From: Corynebacterium lubricantis DSM 45231
GTDB lineage: Bacteria > Actinomycetota > Actinomycetes > Mycobacteriales > Mycobacteriaceae
Direction of reading: 5' to 3'
NCBI RefSeq assembly: GCF_000379425.1
Contig: NZ_KB902190.1
Span: forward strand, 1-48,302
DNA: 48,302 nt
Each line of letters opens with the position of its first letter. Within the stretch, counting starts at the first letter, position 1. A model generated the notes under the pieces. That model searched no databases, had not been told where the DNA came from, and saw only the letters and a list, made by a program, of their open reading frames with translations. Shown here one piece after another: positions 7,436 through 16,237 of the stretch. The position numbers and the translations under genes were made by a program.

Positions 7436-7948
7436 CTAGCCCAAGACCTGCGCGCCCCATTGCTCGCCGGTCTTGTCATATTGGATGCGGGTTGCATCGT
7501 GGCCCCCGCCTCCCTGCCAGAACTCAATGTGCGATGGCTGAACGGACCAGATCTGGAATCCGCCCGAAGCACCTTCAGGCATGGGAGCTAAATGTGCTTC
7601 TCCCCTGACACGCACCGCGCGCAAAAGTGGCTGCCAATAAAAACTCAGCGCAGCAACTTGGTTTTCTTCCAGCTGCTCGGACTTCATCGACCCTGCACCC
7701 GTGCCAAAGCTGAAGCCGTTGTCGTCCACGGCCATCAGATTGACCACGCGCGCATCCGGAAACCCAGCCTTGTCCACGGTGGCCAAATGCATCGCCCGTG
7801 CATCTCCGACCTGTTGTTCCACCGCGAGTTCAAACCACGAGGCGAAGAGTTCACCCGGATGCTCAGGCAGCGCCGCGGTATCCAGCTCAGGTGCCGCCCC
7901 TGTCATGACAGGAGCCTTGTCAATTGTTTCTTTGCTTAAGAATGCCAT
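7436..7948 (-). CDS. Pyridoxamine 5'-phosphate oxidase-family flavoprotein
   Basis: 170 residues with the split-barrel PNPOx fold. Visible family motifs are the FMN-binding strand region AMHLATVDKAGFPDARVVNL, the FYWQPLLRAVRVRG block (about residues 103-116) and the C-terminal IEFWQGGGG segment; in PdxH the latter parts contact FMN and substrate. It is shorter than classic PdxH (about 210-220 residues) and the C-terminal Arg-x-His-x-Arg region is shortened and altered (HDATRIQYD), so it may be a PdxH variant of the actinobacterial type or another PNPOx-like FMN enzyme. Expected role is oxidation of pyridoxine/pyridoxamine 5'-phosphate to PLP, but this is not certain. It converges on the TetR gene. 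Confidence 0.75.
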   Translation of the reverse strand: MAFLSKETIDKAPVMTGAAPELDTAALPEHPGELFASWFELAVEQQVGDARAMHLATVDKAGFPDARVVNLMAVDDNGFSFGTGAGSMKSEQLEENQVAALSFYWQPLLRAVRVRGEAHLAPMPEGASGGFQIWSVQPSHIEFWQGGGGHDATRIQYDKTGEQWGAQVLG

Positions 7949-8014
7949 GTTCCAAATCTAACAAGGCTTGCCTTCTACAACGATCGCTTTACGACGATTG
8001 ACTGCTTGCTCACA

Positions 8015-9271
8015 CTAATCTTCCGAATGAGGCTCGCTCTCCCGCTTTGCCTTAATCTTTTCGGCCTTTTCAAGCAGGGAATCTTCACGGCGCTTCTTCA
8101 CCGCGGCGGGCAACGCCGCCACCTTGTCCTGGGTGGACTTCCTCAAGGTATTGACAGAATCCGTGACATCACCGACGAGCTCCCTAGCGGTCACTCTCCA
8201 CGGCTCCCACTCCAGCACACCGCCGGAGGCTAGCTCGACTTCGACGTGCTCAGAGAATTGGTCGAAGGTCTCCTGGATCCGATTCGCATTATCGTTTACC
8301 CGCAGCGCTGCACGCGGGTGCTGGAGTTTCTCCGCTCGCGACAGCTCCGCGCTCGCAAGCAGTTGCTCCTGAATCTGGCTCAGGATCTCGCCCTGCTCCT
8401 GAATTCTCTCTTGGCGCGCTTGGCGAATTCCTTGGACGTGTCCGTCGAGGTGCTCGTTTTCATAATCGGCGACGCGGGCGAGTTCCAGCACGAAGAAACT
8501 ATCTTGCAAGGCAATGCCCTGGGCGAGCAATTGCAGCCAAAACTGCACCTGCTCCACTGCGTCTTCGTAAGCACCACCAAGTTTCGCAGTGTTCCGCACC
8601 TTCTTCGCCACCCCGTCACGCACGACACCGAGTTGCGCCAAGGCATCTTCTTGGATCCTTTGCAGTTGGATGCCAACGCCAGCGATCTTGGACCAGGTCG
8701 TATCCGATACCGTCCCGGTGTTCTCATAAATCCGCTGTGCTTCGAGCAGTGCTGCCCGGATGGAATTGAAGCTGCTCAAGGAATCTACCCGACGTTGCTC
8801 AATGAGACGATCGATCTTCTCGTCGATCGTTTCCAGGTAGTCGGTGATCTCATCGAGGGCTACTTCTATTGCCTCCTGCGCGATCAAGGCAGCGGCGGCC
8901 GCCGGAGCAGCCGGGGTCAACAATGTGGCTTTTTGAAATGCTAATTGCTTAACAATCTCTCCGGCATTGCCAGCCACACCCAGGTCACCTTTGCGCAGCA
9001 CGCCACTAGATACGTCTCTGACCTTGGACTTCTTAATCAACTCAAAGCTCTCGTCATCGAGTTTGAGCCAACGTCCGCTTTGTTCCTGCAACGTCGACAG
9101 AGAACCAAAAAGGTTGCTTGCACGCTGCAGCGTCTGCGGAGAAGGCCTCCGCAATTCAAATCCAGCACTCTCTTCCAGCTCCGCCAAATCCGACTCAGAA
9201 CCAAAAATCAGCAGGCCTTCGTCTCCTTCGACGACCTGAATCTTCTGCCAATCAATATCCTCGAGCTCCAT
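8015..9271 (-). CDS. Unknown coiled-coil protein in phosphatase/kinase-like operon
   Basis: 418 residues, not recognised. Residues of about 1-100 look globular (MELEDIDWQKIQVVEGDEGL). An Ala-rich hydrophobic segment at about 118-135 (TPAAPAAAAALIAQEAIEVA) is followed by strongly amphipathic, Glu/Gln/Arg-rich helices consistent with long coiled coils (TDYLETIDEKIDRLIEQRR; IRQARQERIQEQGEILSQIQ) and a Lys/Glu-rich C-terminus. The single hydrophobic segment flanked by helices recalls membrane-inserting helical-bundle proteins, but this is only a shape argument. ATG at 9271 follows a GGAAGG site; upstream in-frame codons overlap the preceding gene. It is the third gene of an operon with the histidine phosphatase and SCO1664-family genes (28-bp gap). 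Confidence 0.6.
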   Translation of the reverse strand: MELEDIDWQKIQVVEGDEGLLIFGSESDLAELEESAGFELRRPSPQTLQRASNLFGSLSTLQEQSGRWLKLDDESFELIKKSKVRDVSSGVLRKGDLGVAGNAGEIVKQLAFQKATLLTPAAPAAAAALIAQEAIEVALDEITDYLETIDEKIDRLIEQRRVDSLSSFNSIRAALLEAQRIYENTGTVSDTTWSKIAGVGIQLQRIQEDALAQLGVVRDGVAKKVRNTAKLGGAYEDAVEQVQFWLQLLAQGIALQDSFFVLELARVADYENEHLDGHVQGIRQARQERIQEQGEILSQIQEQLLASAELSRAEKLQHPRAALRVNDNANRIQETFDQFSEHVEVELASGGVLEWEPWRVTARELVGDVTDSVNTLRKSTQDKVAALPAAVKKRREDSLLEKAEKIKAKRESEPHSED

Positions 9272-9299
9272 AAGAAGATCCTTCCATAAATACCAGCGC

Positions 9300-10001
9300 T
9301 TAAACCAGCGGCCACGGGTACTGATAATGGTTTCGGGGCTGCGGAAGAAATGGTAATCGAACAATCCGGGACGCACGGCGCTTCAGCGCAGCCACTTCCT
9401 CTTCAGAGAGCAGCTCTTCCAGCTCGGCTGGCACCTCGTCGAGAAGCGACTCGACCGCACTCGCAAGCTCGTCCGGGATTGCTTCACCCGCGAAATCCCA
9501 AATCACGGTACGCAACTTGGGGTCCATGTGAAAGCACAATCCCTGGTCAATCCCCCACACATGATCGCCTGCGCCGAGGAGCACGTGGCCGGACTTGCGG
9601 TCGGTGTTATTCGTCAGCAAATCGAACACAGCCATGCGCAGCAGCACCGGGTGCAGGTCCTCGCGCTCCTCAAAAAGTGGGAAATAGTGCCAGCCCTCAT
9701 GCTCGATAAACAGCTGGAGGGATCCTGCGCCGAAGGGCTCGACGTCACGAATCACGGTCGGTGGCACAATGTCCCACCCGAGAAAATCGCTGAGCACGAA
9801 GGCAGCACGTTCTCGGCGATGCAGCCCGGGCGGAAAATCCATGAGCGGTTGTTCGCCGAGCGTCGGCTTGTACACCGCCCAGGCATAATCATCGCCGAGA
9901 GTCACGTCCAAAACGTAGGCCGCATTCGACGATTCTGGTAGCTGCGCCACCCACCCAATTTCCCCTTCGCTCAGCAGATTGAGTTCACGCTCAAACGACA
10001 T
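9300..10001 (-). CDS. SCO1664-family PI3/PI4-kinase-like protein
   Basis: 233 residues matching the actinobacterial SCO1664 family, whose fold is related to phosphatidylinositol 3-/4-kinase-like and HipA-like kinases. The nucleotide-binding lobe carries YAWAVYKPTLGEQPL with an invariant-type Lys near residue 41. The catalytic loop is LLTNNTDRKSGHVLL (about residues 128-142) and the metal-binding motif WGIDQGLCF (about 149-157), followed by KLRTVIWDFAGE. The substrate is unknown in the family. The start ATG at 10001 lies one base after the stop of the phosphatase gene, so translation is coupled. In many actinobacteria these two genes sit with a DUF3090 gene and mshC; neither is present here. 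Confidence 0.8.
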   Translation of the reverse strand: MSFERELNLLSEGEIGWVAQLPESSNAAYVLDVTLGDDYAWAVYKPTLGEQPLMDFPPGLHRRERAAFVLSDFLGWDIVPPTVIRDVEPFGAGSLQLFIEHEGWHYFPLFEEREDLHPVLLRMAVFDLLTNNTDRKSGHVLLGAGDHVWGIDQGLCFHMDPKLRTVIWDFAGEAIPDELASAVESLLDEVPAELEELLSEEEVAALKRRASRIVRLPFLPQPRNHYQYPWPLV

Positions 10002-10002
10002 G

Positions 10003-10623
10003 TCAGTTTCCTAGCAGCCCATCAATATCGAGCACACCCGAGCGGGTATTGCGACTGACAACCTCAGTACCACCCGCACCGATACGCGCCACAGTGATCG
10101 AGGCGGGGTCAATGGCCACCTTCTGAAAATCGTTCAATGGCGTGCCCTCCAGCCAGGTCACCGCGGCCTTGATCGGGTCCGCATGGGAGAAGCATGCCAC
10201 CACTTCGCCGGGGTGTTTCGCCGCTATACGACGAAGCCCTGTCCCCATGCGCTCCTGCATTTCCACAAAGCTCTCTCCGCCTGGGAAGCGGAACTCCTCG
10301 GGCGACTGTTGCACGGTTTTCCACTCGGGCAGTTTGGCCAAGTCCGCCAATTTAGCCCCTGTCCAGGTGCCGAACTCGCACTCGATGAGGCAATCGTCGA
10401 TAAGCACTGGAACGCTGTGCCTGCGAGCGAGTGGCAGCGCGGTTTCCTGCGTGCGCTCTAAGGGCGATGAATATATTGCGTCGATGCGATCGATGCGCGT
10501 TGCTACTTCCTCGGCCTGTTCGACACCCTTCGCGGAAAGGTGCAGACCGGGCGCACGACCGGGCAAAACTTGGCCGGTCGTGGGCGTGACTCCGTGGCGG
10601 ACAAGCAGAATTAAAGTGTCCAT
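10003..10623 (-). CDS. Histidine phosphatase, MSMEG_4193 type
   Basis: 206 residues of the histidine phosphatase (phosphoglycerate-mutase-like) superfamily. The catalytic RHG motif is at once visible (ILLVRHGVTPT, His9 or 10), followed by SSPLERTQETA and the second catalytic His in CFSHADPIKAAV near residue 148. Sequence features and the SCO1664-family neighbour match the MSMEG_4193 subfamily of putative phosphomutases/phosphatases; the physiological substrate is unknown. ATG at 10623 begins right at the family N-terminus, whereas the longer frame to 10698 would overlap the divergent ATPase gene. It leads a three-gene operon and is transcribed divergently from the MoxR gene with 34 bp between starts. 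Confidence 0.85.
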   Translation of the reverse strand: MDTLILLVRHGVTPTTGQVLPGRAPGLHLSAKGVEQAEEVATRIDRIDAIYSSPLERTQETALPLARRHSVPVLIDDCLIECEFGTWTGAKLADLAKLPEWKTVQQSPEEFRFPGGESFVEMQERMGTGLRRIAAKHPGEVVACFSHADPIKAAVTWLEGTPLNDFQKVAIDPASITVARIGAGGTEVVSRNTRSGVLDIDGLLGN

Positions 10624-10657
10624 GGCCCTACTGTAATGAACCGAGTAGCCTGGGGCC

Positions 10658-12046
10658 ATGACTGATGCGCCAGCTATTGCAACACTCGGTGAACTCAAAG
10701 CGTCGGGCCATATCTACCGCCCGCTGCGCGAAGAAATGCGCGAGAATCTCTTGAACAAACTCGCTGCCGGAGAGAACCCGTGGCCCGGTCTCCACGGCTT
10801 AGACGATACGGTTGTCCCCCAGGTAGAGCGCGCTATTATCGCAGGCCACGACATTGTTTTGCTCGGCGAGCGCGGCCAGGGCAAGACGCGCTTGTTGCGT
10901 GCGCTGCCTGCGCTTCTCGACGAATGGACGCCCGCCATCCAGGGCTCCGAACTACGCGAGCACCCCTTTGCCCCAGTTCTAGATTCCACGCGCGAACTCA
11001 TTGACGAGCGCGGCGACGACCTGAATATCGTGTGGATCAATCGCAGCTCTCGCTACTCCGAGAAGCTCGCCACCCCGGATACCTCCGTGGCCGATCTCAT
11101 CGGTGACGTCGACCCGATGCGCGTGGCCGAGGGTCGCCGTCTCGGCGATCCCGAAACCATTCACTACGGCCTGATACCGCGCTCGAACCGCGGCATCGTG
11201 GCCATCAACGAGCTGCCTGATCTGGCCGAGCGCATCCAAGTGGCCATGCTCAACGTGATGGAGGAACGCGACATTCAAATCCGCGGCTACATGCTGCGCC
11301 TTTCCCTCGACGTGCTCGTGGTCGCCAGCGCGAACCCGGAAGATTACACCAACCGCGGTCGCATTATTACCCCGCTGAAGGACCGCTTCGGCGCCGAGAT
11401 TCGCACCCATTACCCGCTCGCGCTCGAGGACGAGATCGCCGTGATCCAGCAGGAGGCGAACCTTGTGGCCGAGGTACCTCCGGTGCTCATTGAGATCTTG
11501 GCGCGCTACACCCGGGCGCTACGCGAATCCCCTGCCGTGAACCAAGCTGCTGGTGTTTCCGCCCGCTTCGCCATCGCGGGTGCCGAAACGGTGGCAGCAG
11601 CGGCCCGCCACCGCGCCGCCATCCGTGGCGAGGATCAGGCAGTCGCCCGCCTCGTTGATCTGGAGGCGGCCGCCGAAGTGATGGGCGGCAAGGTCGAATT
11701 TGAATCCGGCGAAGAAGGTCGCGAGTGGGAAATCCTGGAATACTTGCTGCGGACCTCCACCGCCGAGGCCGTGCGCCCGCGCGTGCGCTCCATCGACTTT
11801 TCCCCGCTCATCGAGGCCCTCGACGGCACCACGACCGTCTCCACAGGTGAGCGGATCACGGCTGCCGAATTCTTAGAGAACCTCCCTGACCTCGGCGAAT
11901 CCACACTCTACGAAGACCTCGTTGTCGCCTTCGACGCGAAAAACGAAGGCGAACGCGCGGCAGCCATCGAGCTCGGGTTTGAAACCCTCTACCTCTCTCG
12001 CAAGATCTCCAAGGATTCCGGCGAGGGCGAAACAATCTACGGCTAG
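10658..12046 (+). CDS. MoxR/magnesium-chelatase-like AAA+ ATPase
   Basis: 462 residues. The AAA+ core begins with Walker A GERGQGKT at residues 70-77, then a Walker-B-like strand GIVAINELPDLAER in which the usual Asp-Glu is Asn-Glu, a sensor-1 region VVASANPEDYTNRGR and PLKDRFGAEI. The layout resembles Mg-chelatase subunit I and the mycobacterial Rv0958-type proteins. Members work with a VWA-domain partner as a chaperone-like pair that inserts metals or remodels proteins. The partner is the next gene, 20 bp downstream, so the two almost certainly act together. The client protein is not indicated by the neighbourhood. C-terminal helical residues (about 350-460) are specific to this subfamily. 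Confidence 0.88.
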   Translation: MTDAPAIATLGELKASGHIYRPLREEMRENLLNKLAAGENPWPGLHGLDDTVVPQVERAIIAGHDIVLLGERGQGKTRLLRALPALLDEWTPAIQGSELREHPFAPVLDSTRELIDERGDDLNIVWINRSSRYSEKLATPDTSVADLIGDVDPMRVAEGRRLGDPETIHYGLIPRSNRGIVAINELPDLAERIQVAMLNVMEERDIQIRGYMLRLSLDVLVVASANPEDYTNRGRIITPLKDRFGAEIRTHYPLALEDEIAVIQQEANLVAEVPPVLIEILARYTRALRESPAVNQAAGVSARFAIAGAETVAAAARHRAAIRGEDQAVARLVDLEAAAEVMGGKVEFESGEEGREWEILEYLLRTSTAEAVRPRVRSIDFSPLIEALDGTTTVSTGERITAAEFLENLPDLGESTLYEDLVVAFDAKNEGERAAAIELGFETLYLSRKISKDSGEGETIYG

Positions 12047-12066
12047 ATCTGAAGTTAGGACTTCCC

Positions 12067-14025
12067 ATGGCAAACGCCCACAACAGTGGCAGGCGCCGCT
12101 ACACCCGCTACACCGGCGGGCCCGATCCCCTCGCTCCCCCGGCCGATCTCACCGGCGCACTCGGCGAAATCGCCGACGATGTTATGGCCGGTTACTCCCC
12201 TGAACAGGCCCTTCGCGAGTACCTGCGCCGGGCCGGTTTGGACGACCTCATGGCCGAAATCTCCGAGCAGCGCCGCGACATCTTGAGCCGCTATAACCTC
12301 GGCCAGACCCTCCAAGACGTGCAAAAGCTTCTCAAAGAGGCCGTGTTGGCCGAGCGTGGCCAACTCGCCCGCGATGTGGTGATGGACGACACCGACCGCG
12401 CACTGCGCGAAATGCAGCTGGACAACCTCCCCTCAACACCAGCCGCAGCCGTCAACGAGCTGTCCAACTACGACTGGCAGTCCACCGATGCCCGCGAGAA
12501 GTTCGACCAGATCAAAGACCTGCTCGGCCGCGAGTTCCTGGACCAGCGCTTCGCCGGAATGAAGGAAGCTCTGGAAAACGCCACCGACGAGGACCGCGCC
12601 GCTGTCAGTGAGATGATCCAGGACCTCAATAACCTGCTGGGCAAGCACCGCCGTGGCCAGGATACCGAGCAGGATTTCCGCGACTTCATGAGCAAGTGGG
12701 GCCATCAATTCCCCGAGAATCCGCAGAATATCGACGAGCTGATTGCACAGCTTGCCAAGCGTTCCGCCGCTGCTCAGCGCATGCTCAATTCCATGACAGA
12801 GGAACAGCGCCGTGAGCTCATGGAGCTTTCTGCTCAGGCTTTCGGCTCCCAGGAGCTGATGAATCAGCTCACTGAGCTGGACATGAATCTGCGCGGCATC
12901 CGCCCCGACCTCGATTGGAACGGAAGCGAATCCTTCGACGGCGATCAGGGATTGGGCCTCGGCGACGGCACCGGCGCCATCCAGGATCTGGGCAACCTCG
13001 ATCGCCTTTCCGAGCAGATCGACCGCGCAAACCCCGCCGACATTGACCTCGATGAGCTGAAAAGAATGCTTGGCGACGAGGCCTCTGTCTCCGCTCAGCG
13101 CCTCGCCGAGATTGAACGGGCCTTGCGCGACAGCGGCCTGTTGCGCAAGAAACCCGACGGGAGTTTGCAGCTCTCCCCACAGGCCATGCGCAAATTGGGC
13201 AAGTCGCTGCTCCAAGATGCGTCGGATCAGCTGACGGCGCGGGCGGGTCGTCGTGAAGCGCATCTTGCGGGCCAAGCCGGCGAACCTACCGGCGCCTCCA
13301 AGCCATGGGAGTTCGGCGATACCCAGTCGTGGGACACCACCCGCACCATCACGAACGCGATCCAGCGCACCATCTCCGAGGGCGGCCGCACCGATCAAGG
13401 TGTGGGCATCCACGTCAACGACATCGAGGTCGTGGAAACTGAAGCGCGCGCCCGCTCGGCGGTGGTGTTGCTCGTCGATACGTCCTTTTCTATGGCCGCC
13501 GAGGGCCGCTGGGTCCCGATGAAGCGCACGGCGCTCGCGCTGCACCACTTGATCAGCACTCGCTTCCGTGGCGATGAGCTCGCGCTGATCAGCTTCGGGC
13601 GCTACGCCATGAACATGGACATCGAGGAACTCACCGCCATGCCACCGGTTCACCAGCAGGGCACAAACTTGCACCACGGGCTGATGCTTGCCGATCAGTT
13701 CTTCACCAAGCATGCGAATATGCGCCCCAACCTGCTCATTGTCACCGACGGCGAACCCACCGCTCACCTGGAGGAATGGGGTGAAGCCTGGTTCGATTGG
13801 CCGACGCACCCAGTCACCTTGAACAAGACGGTCACCGAGCTCGATCGAGTGACCAAGCGAGGCACCCGTACCACGTTCTTCCGGCTTGGCGACGATCCCG
13901 GGTTGGTAGCATTCCTCAACGATCTGGCGGATCGGGTAGACGGCACGGTTGTTGCACCTGACCTCGACGAACTGGGGTCGGCCGTGGTTGGTGAGTATTT
14001 GCGCTTCCGGGGCCGTATGCAGTGA
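12067..14025 (+). CDS. VWA-domain protein, partner of the MoxR ATPase
   Basis: 652 residues, resembling mycobacterial Rv0959-type proteins. The N-terminal two-thirds is Gln/Glu/Arg-rich and largely helical. The C-terminal von Willebrand A domain (about 460-650) has an intact metal-ion-dependent adhesion site: DTSFS at 471-475, a conserved Thr in the QGTNLHHG loop near 536-543, and Asp in VTDGEP at about 561. In MoxR/VWA pairs the ATPase works on the VWA protein or on a client bound through it. The gene follows the ATPase by 20 bp and is followed by the DUF1990 gene only 7 bp later, so a three-gene transcript is likely. A long antisense reading frame across it is a codon-bias shadow. Confidence 0.88.
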   Translation: MANAHNSGRRRYTRYTGGPDPLAPPADLTGALGEIADDVMAGYSPEQALREYLRRAGLDDLMAEISEQRRDILSRYNLGQTLQDVQKLLKEAVLAERGQLARDVVMDDTDRALREMQLDNLPSTPAAAVNELSNYDWQSTDAREKFDQIKDLLGREFLDQRFAGMKEALENATDEDRAAVSEMIQDLNNLLGKHRRGQDTEQDFRDFMSKWGHQFPENPQNIDELIAQLAKRSAAAQRMLNSMTEEQRRELMELSAQAFGSQELMNQLTELDMNLRGIRPDLDWNGSESFDGDQGLGLGDGTGAIQDLGNLDRLSEQIDRANPADIDLDELKRMLGDEASVSAQRLAEIERALRDSGLLRKKPDGSLQLSPQAMRKLGKSLLQDASDQLTARAGRREAHLAGQAGEPTGASKPWEFGDTQSWDTTRTITNAIQRTISEGGRTDQGVGIHVNDIEVVETEARARSAVVLLVDTSFSMAAEGRWVPMKRTALALHHLISTRFRGDELALISFGRYAMNMDIEELTAMPPVHQQGTNLHHGLMLADQFFTKHANMRPNLLIVTDGEPTAHLEEWGEAWFDWPTHPVTLNKTVTELDRVTKRGTRTTFFRLGDDPGLVAFLNDLADRVDGTVVAPDLDELGSAVVGEYLRFRGRMQ

Positions 14026-14032
14026 GAACTCA

Positions 14033-14509
14033 GTGAAGTACCGCAACCTCCCGTTGTCCTACGATCCCGCGCGGGTAGCTTTCCTGCCAGAACTCAGTGC
14101 CGAGCGTGTCCTTCGCACCACCGATCTCGAAGCCGCCTCCGAAAAGTTACTGAGCTGGGCAGTCCAGCGCTCAACCTTTCGGGTCGTGGCCACCGATACT
14201 CCGCTGCAACAGGGCTCCGTCGTGGAGATGAGCGTGGGCATCGGGAAGCTAGCCCTCCGGTTTGGCTGTCGCGTCGTCGATTATGTCCACGAGCCGACGT
14301 ATCGAAGTTTTACGTATGGCACCCTCCCCGGCCACGTTGAACGCGGCGAGGAAAAATTCTCCCTGCGCCAAGCACCCGACGGGACGATCACCTTTTCCAT
14401 CGTCGTGCACTCCGAACCGGCAACCTGGTGGTTAAAGATTGCCCGCCCGATCCTTGATGCGTTTCGCACCGTGGTGTTGAACACCCGCTACTTGAAGGCA
14501 GTTGAGTAG
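14033..14509 (+). CDS. DUF1990 (UPF0548) family protein
   Basis: 158 residues starting at GTG 14033, 7 bp after the VWA stop. It matches the small UPF0548/DUF1990 family: opening YRNLPLSYDPARVAFLPE, a central VGIGKLALRFGCRVV strand pair, FTYGTLPGHVERGEEKFSL, and a closing ARPILDAFRTVVLNTRYLKA. The fold and function are uncharacterised; some members are described as SRPBCC-like. The start is chosen because the family alignment begins a few residues after it and because an ATG further upstream would overlap the VWA gene out of frame. Position suggests it belongs to the MoxR/VWA transcript. Confidence 0.75.
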   Translation: MKYRNLPLSYDPARVAFLPELSAERVLRTTDLEAASEKLLSWAVQRSTFRVVATDTPLQQGSVVEMSVGIGKLALRFGCRVVDYVHEPTYRSFTYGTLPGHVERGEEKFSLRQAPDGTITFSIVVHSEPATWWLKIARPILDAFRTVVLNTRYLKAVE

Positions 14510-14515
14510 CCCCGG

Positions 14516-16195
14516 CTAGTCTTCCAAGGTGTGGTACGGGTGGGCTTCTGCTTCCTTCGCGCGCCTTCTGGTCCTGCGATCGTTGGCAAAGATCACCACG
14601 ATAAACACTAATCCGCCGATCGCCGCAATCAGGAAGAAGATCAGGGACACCGCCGGGTAGCCCATGATCTGCGGCCCAGAATCAATCGAGGACATCAACG
14701 CTGCCGCGACTGTGATCGCGGCGAGCACGAGACCCGCGGTGACGCGGTTCGCCACCTGGTGCATGGATTCCACGAGCCGGTCTTCATCGATGCCATTGAT
14801 GTGGAAGCTCAGCTCCCCGTCGCTCAATGCATCCATGATGCGGTTCGCTCGACGCGGGAGGTGCGAAAGGAAATCCTTGGTTTCCATGGTGTGAGAAGCA
14901 AGGCTGGCCATGGAGATGTGCAGGCCTGTCCCCGTGAGGATATCGATGTTGTCTTGAACCGCATCGACAGGTGTGAAATTGGGGTCTAGGTATTGCACCG
15001 TCTCATCGAGGTTGAGCAGGGCTTTGCCAATCATCGTCAGATCCGTTGGAGTGCGCAGCCCGAACTCGCCACTAATGCGCGCCAATTCCATCAACACGGT
15101 TCCGATCTGAAAGTCACTGCCTAGCGCCAGCACGCTGGAGACAAGATAGCCCACCTCGGCACGGAACTCATCGATATCGATTTCTCCCGTGGAATGCACC
15201 ATCGTGGCCACAAGGTCTGCCACCTGGTCGCCGTCGCCTTCGCCGAGAGCGATGAGCAAACGGATCAGTTTGTCCCGCGCATGCTTCGGAATACGCGCGA
15301 CCATTCCAAAATCGAGAATGGCCAACTGATTATCCCGGGTAATGAACAGATTCCCCGGGTGCGGGTCTGCATGCAGCCACCCATATTTGAACAGCGTCTC
15401 AATGTAGAACCGGAACAGCGAACTCGCAATGTCCGGGCCCCCGATGTCCTCGATCGTCGTGGGGCTGAGCTCATTGATTTTGTACCCCTCGACATAATCC
15501 ATCGTAAGGACGCGAGAGGTGCAGTAATCCGGGTAGGTTTTGGGAACGGTTAAGAATTCGTAGTCTTCGACAAGTTCCACGAATTTGTCTTGGTTGGCCC
15601 GCTCCTTCCGGTAATCGAGCTCGTCGCTAAGCGAACGGCGAAATTGTTGCATCATCTCCACCGCACCCAACCTTTGTCCGAGCTTCGTGCGGGTATCAAT
15701 CAATCGTGCGACCTGCATCAGGACGTCCATGTCCGCTTTCACGTCTTCGCGCACGGTCGGGCGCAGCACCTTCACCACAACTTCGTCGCCTTCTTTGGTG
15801 AAGGCTCGGTGAACTTGCCCGATGGATGCAGCGGCCAGGGGCTTGTCGTCGAATTCGGCGAACACCGCGTGTCCGTCACCGCCAAGATCTTCGCGAATTG
15901 TCTTGTGCACGAGCTCGACGGGAACTTCTTGAACGTTGTCCTGCAAGCGGGCTAAAGCGTCGGCGTACTGCGGTGGTAAAATATCGTGGCGAGTCGACAG
16001 CAACTGACCCAACTTGATGTACGTCGGCCCCATGGCCTCCAGGTCTGCCGCCAACTGCTCGGGGCCATCATTCGAACCTTCATTATCGCCATCGGTTCTA
16101 TATTTCGCAGCCCTTTCTTGGTGTAGCAATGCCGCCCCACCATGGCGAACGATGAGCCGAACAAGCTCTGCAATGCGTGACATTTTGGCTGGCAT
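14516..16195 (-). CDS. UbiB/ABC1-family atypical kinase
   Basis: 559 residues of the AarF/UbiB/ADCK family. The family-specific KxGQ motif is in TYIKLGQLLSTRHD, the Ala-rich loop region in LAAASIGQVHRA, the catalytic segment is HADPHPGN (from about residue 275) and the metal motif is DFGM (Asp about 295). The C-terminus has two predicted transmembrane helices and a basic cytoplasmic tail. UbiB proteins are membrane-associated atypical kinases/ATPases supporting isoprenoid-quinone or lipid metabolism; the actinobacterial target is not established. ATG at 16195 is preferred; 16183 is an in-frame alternative. It faces the spermidine-synthase-like gene with a 42-bp divergent gap and converges on the DUF1990 gene (6 bp). 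Confidence 0.85.
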   Translation of the reverse strand: MPAKMSRIAELVRLIVRHGGAALLHQERAAKYRTDGDNEGSNDGPEQLAADLEAMGPTYIKLGQLLSTRHDILPPQYADALARLQDNVQEVPVELVHKTIREDLGGDGHAVFAEFDDKPLAAASIGQVHRAFTKEGDEVVVKVLRPTVREDVKADMDVLMQVARLIDTRTKLGQRLGAVEMMQQFRRSLSDELDYRKERANQDKFVELVEDYEFLTVPKTYPDYCTSRVLTMDYVEGYKINELSPTTIEDIGGPDIASSLFRFYIETLFKYGWLHADPHPGNLFITRDNQLAILDFGMVARIPKHARDKLIRLLIALGEGDGDQVADLVATMVHSTGEIDIDEFRAEVGYLVSSVLALGSDFQIGTVLMELARISGEFGLRTPTDLTMIGKALLNLDETVQYLDPNFTPVDAVQDNIDILTGTGLHISMASLASHTMETKDFLSHLPRRANRIMDALSDGELSFHINGIDEDRLVESMHQVANRVTAGLVLAAITVAAALMSSIDSGPQIMGYPAVSLIFFLIAAIGGLVFIVVIFANDRRTRRRAKEAEAHPYHTLED

Positions 16196-16237
16196 GTTAA
16201 CGATATTACTGAAACGTATAGGATTATTAACCAGCTC

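Noticed and set aside
12433..14046. 537-codon open frame antisense to the VWA gene
   Set aside because: High-GC codon bias keeps the antisense frame open; the sense strand has a full VWA domain with intact metal site and coupled neighbours.
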